From positions 1,669,895,058 through 1,669,959,057 of the forward strand of contig CM062816.1 of NCBI GenBank assembly GCA_031772625.1: 64,000 nucleotides of DNA. Reading direction: 5' to 3'. This document shows, one piece after another, positions 36,811-47,461 of this stretch. The stretch comes from Pinus tabuliformis (taxonomy: Eukaryota > Streptophyta > Pinopsida > Pinales > Pinaceae). Position numbers and translations under genes: made by a program. The number at the start of each line of letters is the position of its first letter. Position 1 is the first letter of the stretch. The notes under the pieces were generated by a model. It did no database searches and was not told where the DNA came from. It saw only the letters and a program-made list of their open reading frames with translations.

Positions 36811-37672
36811 GTAAGTAAAAATAGAGAAATTAAAAAAAAAACATTAGCAAAAACTGGGAAAAAAAAAAATTAAAAACAAACTAGTTAAAAAAAATAAATA
36901 GAAAATTAACGGAAAAAATAAAAGAACTGGTAAAATTAATATTAAAAAAAACAAAAAAAATTTTAAATTAAAAAAAATAAACCAAAAAATATGCATATTT
37001 TTTATTAAAAAAAGAAAAAATGCAATTATTTTTTATTAAACATACATATTTTATTTAAAAATAAATAAATAATTTTTTTAATTTTTTTTTTAAACAATTA
37101 TTATTATTATTTTTTTAAATACAAATTACTAAACATATATTTTAAATTTAAAAAAAAAATTAAACCTACATTTTATATTTTAAAAAAATAAAAATAAAAT
37201 TTACATTTTTTTTTGAACAATCTTTTTTTTTTATTAAAAAAAATATTATAATTGTTTTTTAAACAATTTTATGTATTTATTTATTTAAAAATACAAATCA
37301 TAAAAAATATTTTAATTTTCTTAAAACAAATTTAATTTTTTAATTTAAAATTTAAAAAATTATTAAAAAAAATTAAAAGTTAATGTTGGTTTAAAAAAAA
37401 AAAAATTTGGTGGCCCTTCGCCCAAATTAAACAATTTTAATTTTTAATTATAAATATGTTTATTAAAAATGTTTTTATTAAATATTTATTAATAATTAAA
37501 AAAAAAATTATTAAACAAATTTCTTTTTTTTTACTAAACGATTTTTTTTTTGAAAAAAAGAAATTATTAAACAATTTTAATAAAAGTTATTAAATTTTAA
37601 TAAAAATTATTAAACCATTTTAATGAATTTTTTTTTTTAATTTTTTTTTTATATAAAAAAAAGGAGTTAAGC

Positions 37673-37892
37673 CCCTGACTGCACCACCACCGGGTGGGGG
37701 GCGGCCCGTGGGGCGATTCCATGCAGCCCTCGGCCCCTGGCCGCGCCACCACCGGGCGGTGCGCGGGCCGTGGGGCGATTCCGGGAATCGCCCCACGGCC
37801 CGCTCGCCGGCCAGTGGTGGCGCGGGCCGTGGGGCGATTCCGGGAATCGCCCCACGGCCCGCCCGCCGGCCAGTGGTGGCGCGGCTGGGGGC
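37673..37892. repeat. GC-rich palindrome cluster
   Basis: A GC island in very AT-rich DNA. Two identical 37-base palindromes (18-base arms, one central G) lie at 37,765-37,801 and 37,824-37,860, 59 bases apart; each arm is GGGCCGTGGGGCGATTCC. A half copy lies at about 37,703-37,720. Spacers carry CCGGCCAGTGGTGGCGCG. The frames read across it on both strands are artefacts of GC content. Confidence 0.9.
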
Positions 37893-38254
37893 CAATTTTT
37901 TATTTATTTATGTTTTTATTAAAACAAAATAAAAAAAAAATTAAAATTTAAGTTTTATTGAAATTGTTTAATAAATTGTTAGATAATCTTCGGCAAAATC
38001 ACATAATCAATCTTTTGTCGACGCGTTTCGAACCAACCAGTGTGGTTCATTGTCAGGACAAGTTGAAGACTAATCTGGTTAAGCTGGTTTAAATATAGTA
38101 TGCAGAGATTCCAACTGCTATAATGCCAACGGCTAATTTTGACCAAAGGTCTTAGTCAAACCACTACTTAGAAACCACTAAAACATAAAATTTATTTATA
38201 ATAGTTTATATACTGAGGGAGTTCCTTTGTTATTTTTGAGTATGAATAATATAA

Positions 38255-39254
38255 TATCATTCCAATGTTATTTAGTATTAAATTATTCTTATTCTAAAAA
38301 ATATTATTACATTAGGTAAATTGTGTATTAATTTAATAATAATTGTTTAAAGCTAGAAGTCCAGAGGTAAACTCTAATATATTATTTTAATTAATTATAT
38401 CAAAAGGCCCAATCGAAAGTAAAAATAATAATTAAATCATCTATATAATTGATAATTCCAATATTATTAAATTAGTATTCTTGTTAAATCTTTAATATTT
38501 AGTTACAATAGGTAAATACATAATTAAAGAATATGTTTATTAATAATAGAATATAGTTAAATTGTGTATTAATTCAATATTAATTGTTTAAAGCTAATGG
38601 TCCAAAGGTAACCCTTATTATATCCAAAAATAATCTATGTTTATTAAAAGATCTATATAATATATAATTCCATTTTTTTTTTAAATTAGTATTCTTGTTA
38701 AATCTTTATTATTTAGTTACATTAGGTAAATACATAATTAAAGTATACGTTTATTAATAATAGAATATAGGTAAAATGTGTATTAATTTAATATTAATTG
38801 TTTAAAGCTAAAGGTCCAAAGGTAAACTCTAATATATTATTTTAATTAATTATATCAAATTGGCCCATTCGAAAATAATTTATGTTTATTAAATAATCTA
38901 TATAATTTATAATTCCAATATTTCTAAAATAGTATTCTTGTTAAATATTTATTATTAAGTTACATTAGGTAAATACATAATTAAAGTATGTTTATTAATA
39001 ATAGAATATAGGTAAATTGTGTATTAATTTAATATTAATTGTTTAAAGCTAATGGTCCAAAGGTAAACTCTAATAAATTATTTTAATTAATCAAAATGGC
39101 CCATTTGAAAATAAAAATAATAATTTATGATTATTAAATAATCTATATAATGTATAATTCCAATATTTTTAATTTAGTATTCTTGTTAAATCTTTATTAA
39201 TTAGTTACATTAGGTAAATACCATACTTAAAGAATATGTTTATTAATAATAGAA
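38255..39254. repeat. Tandem array of about four 214-241-bp AT-rich units
   Basis: The word TTGTGTATTAATT (or a one-base variant) begins units at 38,321, 38,562, 38,776 and 39,017, spaced 241, 214 and 241 bases. Each unit also has GTTTAAAGCTA, GGTCCAAAGGTAA, AGTATTCTTGTTAAAT and TAGGTAAATACATA in the same order. A partial copy precedes the first. It lies inside the CACTA-like element. Confidence 0.88.
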
Positions 39255-40744
39255 TATCCAACAAATATAACTAACTCAAACTCACTCACTATTATAGGTA
39301 TATCATATAATAATATCAAATTATTATATATAAAAATATAATAATTTCTTATTTATTATTTGACATAAAGGTCATTTTTCAACTATATCACTTTCTATAA
39401 TTCATATTTAATAATTATATTCATTAAATAAGTAATATTAATTCACTAAAAAGATATCTATGTCAATTAGGTAAATAGATTATTACTAATAGTCAAATAT
39501 ATAAGCAATTTTTTTAATAATTTAATTTTTATTAAAATTGTTTAAAATATAATTTTTATTAAAACTGTTTAATAAATTAAAATTTAATAATTTTTATTAA
39601 AATTGTTTAATGAATTTTTTTTTTTTTTTTTTTTTTTTTCAAATAAAAAAAAAATTCTTTAAAAAAAAAATTATATTTGATTTTTGTTTGTTTGTTTGTT
39701 TTGAAATAAATAATGAAAATTTAATAATTTTTTTTTTTTTTTTAAATGAAAAACACAAATTTTTTTGTAAGTTTAAAATGTTTTTTAATTTTTTTTTTTT
39801 TTTTTTTAATTGGAAAAGGCCTATATTTTTAAAATTTTGATATTTATTCATTTATTTATTATTATTATTATTATTTTTAATTTAAGCTTATTTTTGTCTT
39901 TTCAATTTTTTCTAAATATTTTTATTTTTAATATTAATTTTACTAGTTTTTAATTTTATTTTTTTTAGTTAATTTTCTATTTTTGTTTAATCTAGTTTGT
40001 TTTTAATTTTTATTTTTATTTTTTGCTAGTTTTTGTTAATGATTTCTTTAATCTTTCTATTTTTACTTACTTAATTTTATATATATAATTTTTTTTTTTC
40101 CAAATTCTTTTATGGTTTATGAAACAATCTTTTTTTAACATTTTTTATTTATTTTTTGTCTTTTATATATGTATTTTTACATTTATTTTTTCAAGTAATC
40201 AACATTTTAATCTTAATTTCACTAGTTTTTAATTGTTTTTGTTGTTAATTTTCCATTTTTTTTTTTAATCTAGTTTGTTTTTAATTTTCATTTTTTTTTT
40301 AGTTTTTTGTTAATGTTTTTTTAGTTTTTCTATTTTTACCTACCTAATTTTATAGTTTTTTTTAATGTGTGTTTTTTTTTTATTTTTCCAAATTTTTTTA
40401 TGGTTTACATATTTGTTTCTTTTTTTCCATTTTCTTTAAATATGTTTTTTTTACTATTTATTTGTTTATAATTTGTAATTTTTTTCTAGTTTTTTAATTC
40501 TTATTTTTAATAGGTTAATTTTGTTTTTTTTTTTGTTTTTTTTTTTACATTTTATGATTGATTTTTATTTTTGATGTTTGATTTTTTTTGCTTTTCATTT
40601 TTATTTTATGTTTTGTTTTTAGTATATATTTTTATTTATGATTTGTTATTTTTTTTTTGTGTCTTTTCATTGTTTTTTTTTTTTTTGAAATTTTAATGTT
40701 TTTCGGGGTCATGATAAAATATTTTATGCTATTATTTCGAAATG

Positions 40745-41000
40745 TTGAAATTTTACCCTTGAAAAAAATTTGTTATCCCAGCATCAACACTTTTCGTTTT
40801 GAGGGTGCTTTTTCCACAAAATTTACCATTGAGAATAAAAAAATGTTATTCGAACATCAACACTTCATTTTGAGGGTGTTTTTCGGACAATTTTTGCACA
40901 AAAAATTGGTTTTCAACGCCATTTTTAAAACATGTTGAAAATTTACCCTGGAAAAAAAAAAGGTGTTATTCCAACATCAACACTTTTCGTTTTTAGCACT
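40745..41000. repeat. Sub-terminal repeats of the CACTA-like element
   Basis: Three copies of a unit of roughly 80 to 120 bases, each with TTACC-TTGA/GGAAAAA, then GTTATTC/CC-A-CATCAACACTT, and in two of them TTTTGAGGGTG. Repeats just inside the ends are where CACTA transposases bind in known elements (established for En/Spm; inferred here). Confidence 0.65.
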
Positions 41001-41079
41001 GTTTTTGATGTTTTTTCGGGGTTTTTTGGCCAGAGTTCCCGTTTTGAGTTTATAGTTCCCGTTTTAAACACAGTAGTAC

Positions 41080-42078
41080 TATGTTTAATAGCTCCAGAGA
41101 GTATTCTCAAAAGGCCAAGAGAAGGATAATTTTCAAAATGTCCTTATCTAAGGTAGAATGACCTGATCTTTGTAACGTGTATTTAAAATGTTCCACTCAC
41201 TCCTCCATGTTCTTGTCTTCTTTCTGCATGAACTTGAAAAGTTCTTCCTTAATATCCTGAGATTTGCAGTAGTTTTGATACTTCTCCATAAAAGAGGTTT
41301 TCATACCATCCCATGTGGAGATAGTCTTTCCTCCTAGACCCATAAACCATCGCAGGGCTGTCCCTTTTAATGTAGCAGGGAAGATTTTCAGTTTCTAAGC
41401 ATCGGTTATGTAATCATATCCCCAACACACAATATCAAATTCAAACAGGAATGTGTCGGGATCTTCAGAAGCCAGCCCATGAAAGCTAGGTAAAGTTGTC
41501 AAAGGAATGGGCTTCGTTGGTGCACCAGTCCCAAGATCCTCAATTGGGAAGTCAATAGTAGAGGTTGTGGGTGCCATGAATACCCTCCAATAATCACTAG
41601 GGATTTCAACAGGTTCTGCAGGGAATGATGGAGGGGAGCTTATCACAGAAGTTTGAGTTGCTTTAACAACACTCCCTTTATCCCTTGGTGATATGAATAC
41701 CCCTACAACTTCTTCCTCCCTGTCACAATGGCTTGATTTTTTAGACCCGTTCTCTACAGCTTGTTTCCTCCTACTGGAATGGGCTGGTCCCTTAGATCTT
41801 CTACTTGCTACTTCTTCTTCCTCTGTTACCAGCAGTGGCACTCCTTTGTCAGGTACACGGTTGTATACCTCTTCTGCTGCTGGAAGGTTTTGCTGTGTTG
41901 AATCAACAGGGGGTACTGTAGATAGCACTGGCTGCTCTATAGATTGTCCCTCATATTTTTCTTGAGTACCTGACCTTACAGTGGCATGAGAAGATGCATC
42001 TGATTCAGCTTTTGTGATTATTTGTTGGATATATGTATTCATTCCCAAATCCTGTCCTGCCTTATTTGGGGCTCTTCC
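41080..42078 (-). pseudogene. Element B Gag, N-terminal half
   Basis: Open from the element C boundary through MNTYIQQIITKAESD (42,042) to a stop at about 41,394. It continues in frame after that stop with RWFMGLGGKTISTWDGMK, then FMEKYQNYCKSQDIKEELF and WVEHFKYTLQRSG (W read as a stop here), to ELLNI at about 41,085. This is the capsid part of a Ty3/gypsy Gag, with TLPSFHGLASEDPDTFLFEF as the lead-in. A Ser/Glu/Pro-rich region occupies 41,950-41,600. Two or more stops break it. The true start is not visible because element C inserted upstream. Confidence 0.85.
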
Positions 42079-42248
42079 TGTTACAAGTCAATTTGGGCAC
42101 ATCAACCCCAACTTCCGAATCCGTATTATTAGGGTTCATCAATCCCTAATTCAGTTGTTTTCATTCCCTAATGAAGTCAACCTACATCATGCTTGCCTCC
42201 CAAGAGTTTCCATGTCACCATTCATCCAAAAAATGCCCCTAAGGAGAT

Positions 42249-42344
42249 CAGCACAGGTGGCCCTTTATCAGGCTGCATTGCAATGTAGGAACTACACTGT
42301 TTAGGTGCATTGCAATGCAGTTAGCCTTTGTTTCACCTGCGCTG
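42249..42344 (+). repeat. Long hairpin in element C LTR
   Basis: CTGCATTGCAATG at 42,273-42,285 is perfectly complementary to CATTGCAATGCAG at 42,308-42,320. Pairing continues imperfectly outwards to CAGCACAGGTG on the left and CACCTGCGCTG on the right, giving arms of about 36 bases. Confidence 0.8.
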
Positions 42345-42553
42345 AGCAATATTCATCAAATTTTTTAAATGAATCCATTGGATTCCTCATCCAATGGATA
42401 CTTCTGGAAGTTTCCAGATGGATGGAGCTCACAATTGGATGAGGAAGAGGATGAATGAACCTTAATCCATTATCCCTTCCTCCATGGAACCACCTCCCAA
42501 TTTTGGCAGAGCATTCATGAGGGCCATTAATGGCTTAACTTCCTCCATTCAGC

Positions 42554-42560
42554 TATAAAT
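42554..42560 (+). promoter_or_regulatory. TATA box in element C LTR
   Basis: TATAAAT within AGCTATAAATTGACC, about 475 bases into the LTR and about 195 bases before an AATAAAG polyadenylation-type signal, which fits a U3/R layout. Confidence 0.55.
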
Positions 42561-43094
42561 TGACCAAGCATTCAAAGGCTGGTCTAGGTTGGAATTTCTT
42601 GAGCTAAGGAAATGCTGTTTGAATGAGATTAGTAAGAGTTTTGTAATGATGTCGAATTGTTGCTTCATGAGGAGAGAAGGGTTTCAAACTGGAAGGAAGA
42701 CATTGAATCAAGCATGAATATTCATGGGTTGTAATCTTTCCTTTTATCAATAAAGAATTCTAAGCTTTTTCCATTCATGTGTTCATATGATGTATATTGT
42801 ATTCTGGATTCTATGATATGTTTAGTTAATAGATCATTATTGTATGCTTTGATGGGTTTCTATCTCGGCTTGTGTGCAGGTACTTTCCAAGCGAGTTAAG
42901 TACGGAAAGGAGTAGTGAAATTGGTCAAAGGAGAGAGGGTTCAAGCGAAAGTTATAGGTTGGTTCCTTTCCTTCCTTCTCTTATCTATTAATTATAGGAA
43001 AAGCAGCAAATTACTTTATCTATTGTTTCTAGACTAGCTACTAGGTCTAGAGGGTTAGGCGTTTGTAGAAACACTAAATTTGCCCAAAACAAAT

Positions 43095-43113
43095 TGGCGA
43101 CTCCATTAGGGAG
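43095..43113 (+). other. Element C primer binding site (tRNA-Arg type)
   Basis: TGGCGACTCCATTAGGGAG begins three bases after the LTR. It matches the tRNA-Arg-complementary site known from Ogre/Tat elements, with a few changes. Confidence 0.75.
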
Positions 43114-44640
43114 TGATCCTATCCCTTGTAGTAGCTTATCAATCTCTTAAAACACTTTGACATACTGTACCTTCTGTCATTTATTGAATTCAAGTCCAAA
43201 TTCACTGAAAATTGAGTCAAATTTGAGCATAAAATTGTCTTGTTGTAATCAGTGCACCTCTGTGACTGACACAGTGCGCTGTAGTGCACCTTCTGCATAG
43301 ACTCAGTGCGATTCAACGCACTATCTCTAACTGTGGCCTGCGCTGATCCCTTTAGGGTCAGTTTTCCCATCTAGGAACTGAAAACTTTTGTCAATTTTTA
43401 GCAGTTTGAATTGCTTGTTGGATGTAAATGAGGTCTTGTCTTTGAAAACAGTCTTTGTTTCCTTATTTCGACCCAATTTAGACTAGATTGTTGGATGTTT
43501 TTTACGTATTTGTTTTATCATTTGCAGTCCACTGTCGAAAGGTAGTTTTGATTGATTTTTTTGTCAAAAATGAAGTGTTGTAAAGTCTTCCTTCATAAAT
43601 ATTCGATTGATCTGTTTGTGCATTTGATTCATATTTTCATTTAAAAGTGTCGAAAATCTTCGTTTATTTAAAGTTGAAAGTGTCGTACAGTCTTCCTTTC
43701 CCTTTAAGAGAAATTGTCATAAATTGACATTTTTTGTGAAAGAGTTTCTGAATCGTTTGTGCATTAGTTATTCTTATTGAATCATTCACATTAAGAGAAA
43801 CTGAAAAGAAAAAGAAATACATGCAATTTGCATTTTAGAGTTTGAGTTTGTGTGTTCAAAAGGAATGGTTTAGGGAATTGCATTAGTTTGTGCTCTTTGT
43901 TGTTTGTTCAAAAAGTACTTGTATGCTCTATCCCTCATAGCTAGGATTTTCATTGTTGAAAACAAATGGAAAGAGTGCTTCTCATTCTAGTTGCATTCTT
44001 AGGAATTTCGAAAAACATCTCGTGGTGAACCCTCAAAGGAAAATTTTAAGCAAGATCAACCTAAAATTTACATCAATTAACCTAATAATGCATTGGAACT
44101 TAACGAAAACATCTAGAGGTCTAGGCTAGAGATGTGTTCTAGCATCTTAAAACCTAGTGGTTGTCGTTTTCATTGAGGTTGGGTGATTCCTCCTCTCTGA
44201 TTCGATAAGTACTAGTATGGACTTGTGCTCCCTATACCGTCGAGTATATAGTGGGAGACTCCAATAGGTTGAAATCCTTTATCCCTAGGAAGCTGAGTTT
44301 GCCGCCTTACCAATCACAATGCATCGAACACAACATTCAGGAAGATTGACTACCGTACGGTAAATCCTTGGTAATTTCTCTTTCATTTATCACCAAGGTG
44401 TATATTGCAGTTTTGTGATTAGTTTGGTAAACCCTCTTGTCTAGAATCTCCAGAGTAGTCACTTTCATTCCTTTTCAACTCCTTAAAAGAAAAGGTTCAT
44501 CTCATCACTTTTCCTTTCAGGCTCATTAAACATCGAAAGCGACTAGAGTCATCTTTTGTTTTTTCTCGACTCTTAAAAAATGAAAAAGCAAAGTTATGTT
44601 CTAGTGTCATAAAAGTTAATTGACTGCGAATAACATCCTT
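43114..44640 (+). other. Element C untranslated leader
   Basis: About 1.5 kb between primer site and gag without a coding frame. A small perfect hairpin (AGTGCG, loop ATTCAA, CGCACT) lies at 43,305-43,322 among several GTGCAC and CAGTGCG words. Such structured leaders can serve RNA packaging, but here that is only a guess. Confidence 0.6.
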
Positions 44641-47461
44641 ATTCCTTAGTTGAGTTTAGGTTGATAGAAACAATCAACAATTCTGGAGGAAGATCAACCT
44701 CCACTCCATCGTTCGAGGAGAGTTACGAGTAAACCACCCTTGCCACTGGAAGCGACTCCTATCCGATCAAGGTAGACTCGTCAAATTGAGTCTGGTACAT
44801 CAAGAGTTTCTGGTACTTCATCTAAATTACCAGAGTTGCCTATCATGGCTAGTACTGAGCCTCCAGTTACTCCAACTATTTCTGGTACATCTGTTACACA
44901 AGAAGAAGTTACTCAACTACTTGAGGCCACTATAATGGAAACAAGACAAAAAGTAACTGAAGCTGATCCACAACTTGAAGTTAATCAACCCGAAATTACT
45001 TCAGAACTTGAACCAATTCAATTGGAATTTGATCCAGAACCTATAGTAGTTGAAACCGAAGACATTTCTGAACCTGAAGTTGTTCACGAACCTTCCCTTG
45101 AAACTGAAGTTCTTTTACCAAAACATCTGGACTTTGACCTTGAACATTCTGAAGTTGTTACTGAAATACCTCAGTCATCTGTAGTTCCTGAAACTCCATC
45201 TTTAACACCAGAAGTCTTTTTCAGACCTAACGGTGAAATCCTTCCACCTGGATTAATTGTTGTAGAGGAAGAAGCTGAGGAAGATTCTACCCTCGGGACT
45301 CCACATCATTTTGGACCTGGTTTGTATCTTTATTCTCAATCTCTTCCTTGTTCTATTGCTGCCTCTGAGATACCACTTGATTCATTAGGTCAACTTTTGG
45401 GTCAGTTAACCATGGTAGAACAACCGCAAACATCCCAGACTGCTTCATCTGATGCAACTGCGGCAGAATCCTTTGTTGCTACTTCTTCGATGTTTTCTAC
45501 CACACCTGAGTCACATTTATATGGACAATCATCAGTCCCAGTCGGTTACCAGTCTATGTCTGGAATCCACTCATGGGGTTTCTTCATTTCCATGGTCATC
45601 ACCCATGTCATCATCGAAAATTTTACTTGGTTCTTCTTATCAAGGACAATAGTTTGATCCTGCTTACCAGTATCAAACTGGGAAATTCGGTGAACAAAGA
45701 CCCGTATATCCTCTTAACACTAGATTGCCACCATATGGTCAGCAATATGCCTATTCACTGCATCCTCCCTATCAAGGAGGACAACCCTATGGTTATGTTC
45801 CACCGTATTCAGGTCAACCTAAAATGAGAGTCTGTCAGTGGCAGCCAACTATGCCACCACAACCAAGGCTTGTGTATCCAACACAACCTATGCAAACTGA
45901 GCCGATTATTTCGACCCAACCTATTGTAACTATGGAACCACAGATACAAGCTCAACTTGTTGTATCTCAACCTGTACAAGTTAGTTCTGCTACCTCACAA
46001 CCACAAGTTTTGAGTCAGCAAACCCAAACTTCTCATGCTGTTATGCAACAACCGCTTGTTTCTGGGGTACAATTACCTCAGGTTAGTGTGCCATTATCTG
46101 GAGCGACTCAAGTTGCTACTGGTTTAGTTTATCCTCAGCCTGGTCAAATTGGCATTAGGGAGCAATATCAAACTTCACAACCGATACCCCAACAACCTTG
46201 GCAGCCACAATATTAATAGCCTCCTTTTCATAATGTCCAACCTCAGTATGGGCCTGCTTTTCAAGCTCCACTTGGGCAAGGACAACATCAAGCGTATCAG
46301 GGCCCTGTGCACCAAGCCCAACCCGATTACAGAAAAATGCAAGTTCAACCTGGTTTCAATCCGTATACCGAAAATGTTCCATTGCCCTATCAAGGATATC
46401 CGCCTTATGCGGGTATGCAAAGGCCTATGGAACATGCAATTCCATCTTATCCCGAGTATGCTCAACCTGATTTGAATCGGTAGTTGCCATTTGTGGTAAG
46501 CTTAGAATTACCAGATTCGAACCAGCTTACCAATGATCCAATTTTGTATGCACCTTGGTGGCCGGAAATTCCTCATAAGTTGCCTTCTGATATTCCAAAG
46601 TTTAGTGGAAATCCTAGAGAAGAACCATCAAATCACGTTATGACTTTTCATTTATGGTGTTCTTCCAACTCCTTGAATGCTGATTCAGTAAGACTCTGTC
46701 TTTTCCAAAGAACGCTCACGGGTTCAGCCGCTAAGTGGTACATTGAATTGTCGAGAGCTTCTTTTAATAATTTCATCCATTTAGCCACTACCGTTTTGAC
46801 TGACTTCCAGTTACCCATCAGATATGAAACTGGAATAGAAATTTTGACCAATTTTAAAAAAATGACTCCTACTCACATATTAGATCATATTCATGAGTGG
46901 CGTCATCGTCGTCGAATGGTTAAAACTTATGTTCTTGACCAGCTTTTAGCTGAGTGGTTCATTAAGTCTTTATTGCCATCTATCACCAAGGATGTGGCTA
47001 AAGGTGGAGTTGTTACAGAAGAGAAAGTGATTGCTCGTGCCCAATACTTGGATTTAATTTACACACAATCCGACACGCTCTATGACAAAATTCCACATGC
47101 ACCGCGCCTAAATCAATCCATTCCACCTCCACCATCGAGTAGGGACTCTCATGCCGGCAACGGTGTGATTGGTTCCTCGAGCACGCAAATGGCAAGTAAA
47201 CCATCTGGTCAATCGCTTGCCATCTTGAATCAAACTGTAAATGCATCTAAGGTTCCTGCTTCTGAGATTGATGTTGTGTCATCTAACAAAGGTAAGAATC
47301 AAAAGCAACCAGGAAGCAAGAAGAAAGGGAAGAATAGAAAAAAAACTGAAAACCCTCCTCAAGAGAAATCATTTGATTCCCCTAATCTGGGAAAGAAACC
47401 TTGTTATCCATGTCTAATATGTAATGACGACACTTTACAAGAGATTTTCCTCACCGCTTAG
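44641..47461 (+). pseudogene. Element C Gag
   Basis: The first block (Met at 44,836; the frame is open upstream to about 44,761) is acidic, with many Glu-Pro-Val repeats. A frame change near 45,570 leads to a P/Q/Y-rich block (45,725-46,216: PPYGQQYAY, QPYGYVPPYSGQP), continuing with stops to 46,480. The conserved capsid domain lies at 46,560-47,090: LPSDIPKFSGNPREEPSNHV, then LFQRTLTGSAAKWYIELSRA, and LDHIHEWRHRRRM. A Lys-rich tail with CYPCLIC ends at 47,461. Gag would form the particle. The acid- and Q/P-rich N-terminal extension is longer than in most Ty3/gypsy elements. Stops and a frameshift make it a pseudogene. Confidence 0.9.

Larger units (their letters stand above)
36440..40480. 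repeat. Long imperfect inverted repeat in the CACTA-like element
   Basis: The left arm, about 36,440-37,000, is A-rich with words such as ACCATAAAAGAATT, AAGTAAGTAAA and ATTAGCAAAAACTAG. The right arm, about 39,890-40,480, shows their complements in reverse order (CTAGTTTTTGTTAATG, TTTACTTACTT, AATTCTTTTATGGTTTA). Each arm is itself duplicated, at roughly 250 to 290 bases. Homopolymer slippage makes exact ends impossible to set by eye. Confidence 0.6.
35921..41076. mobile_element. CACTA-like non-autonomous DNA transposon in element B gag
   Basis: A 5,156-bp insertion. The left end has CACTGTAAACTTTGAAACG (after two bases) and the right end, complemented, has TACTGTGTTTAAAACG. These are imperfect inverted repeats that share a GAGAACT or GGGAACT word further in. 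TAC flanks it on both sides (35,918-35,920 and 41,077-41,079). Removing it with one TAC rejoins gag as ELLNIVGKGDIS. A 3-bp duplication, CACTG-like ends and sub-terminal repeats point to the CACTA (En/Spm) superfamily. No transposase frame is visible. Inside are (AT)n blocks, a long imperfect inverted repeat, a GC-rich palindrome cluster and a tandem array. PIF/Harbinger also makes 3-bp duplications (usually TWA), so the superfamily is not certain. Confidence 0.7.
22241..42078 (-). mobile_element. Element B: Ty3/gypsy (Athila/Tat-like), cut by three insertions
   Basis: Read on minus, from right to left: gag (interrupted), protease, RT (interrupted), RNase H, integrase, a minisatellite, a post-integrase ORF (interrupted), polypurine tract and 3' LTR. 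The 5' LTR is not in the window because element C inserted into B's gag at 42,078. Three further insertions are in B at 26,196-26,785, 29,961-32,901 and 35,921-41,076. Each is flanked by a target duplication, and B's coding frame resumes across it. Without them B's visible part is about 11.1 kb, close to the size of element A without one LTR. Assigning the pol part and the post-integrase ORF to one element rests on order, orientation and the lack of any LTR between them. Confidence 0.85.
42079..43091 (+). repeat. Element C 5' LTR
   Basis: Starts TGTT at 42,079 and ends AACA at 43,091, two bases before the primer site; TGTT and AACA are a matched inverted pair. A TATA box (42,554-42,560) and an AATAAAG signal (42,749-42,755) lie inside. 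The left limit was chosen from the TGTT pair and the end of B's frame, without a second LTR for comparison, so it could shift. Confidence 0.72.

Noticed and set aside
37620-37951. Four overlapping frames on both strands rich in Gly, Arg, Pro and Ala
   Set aside because: They are caused by the GC-rich palindrome island. Frames on both strands with the same composition are an artefact.
39610-39851. Phe-rich frame on plus and Lys/Asn-rich frame on minus
   Set aside because: Homopolymer T runs, no domain.
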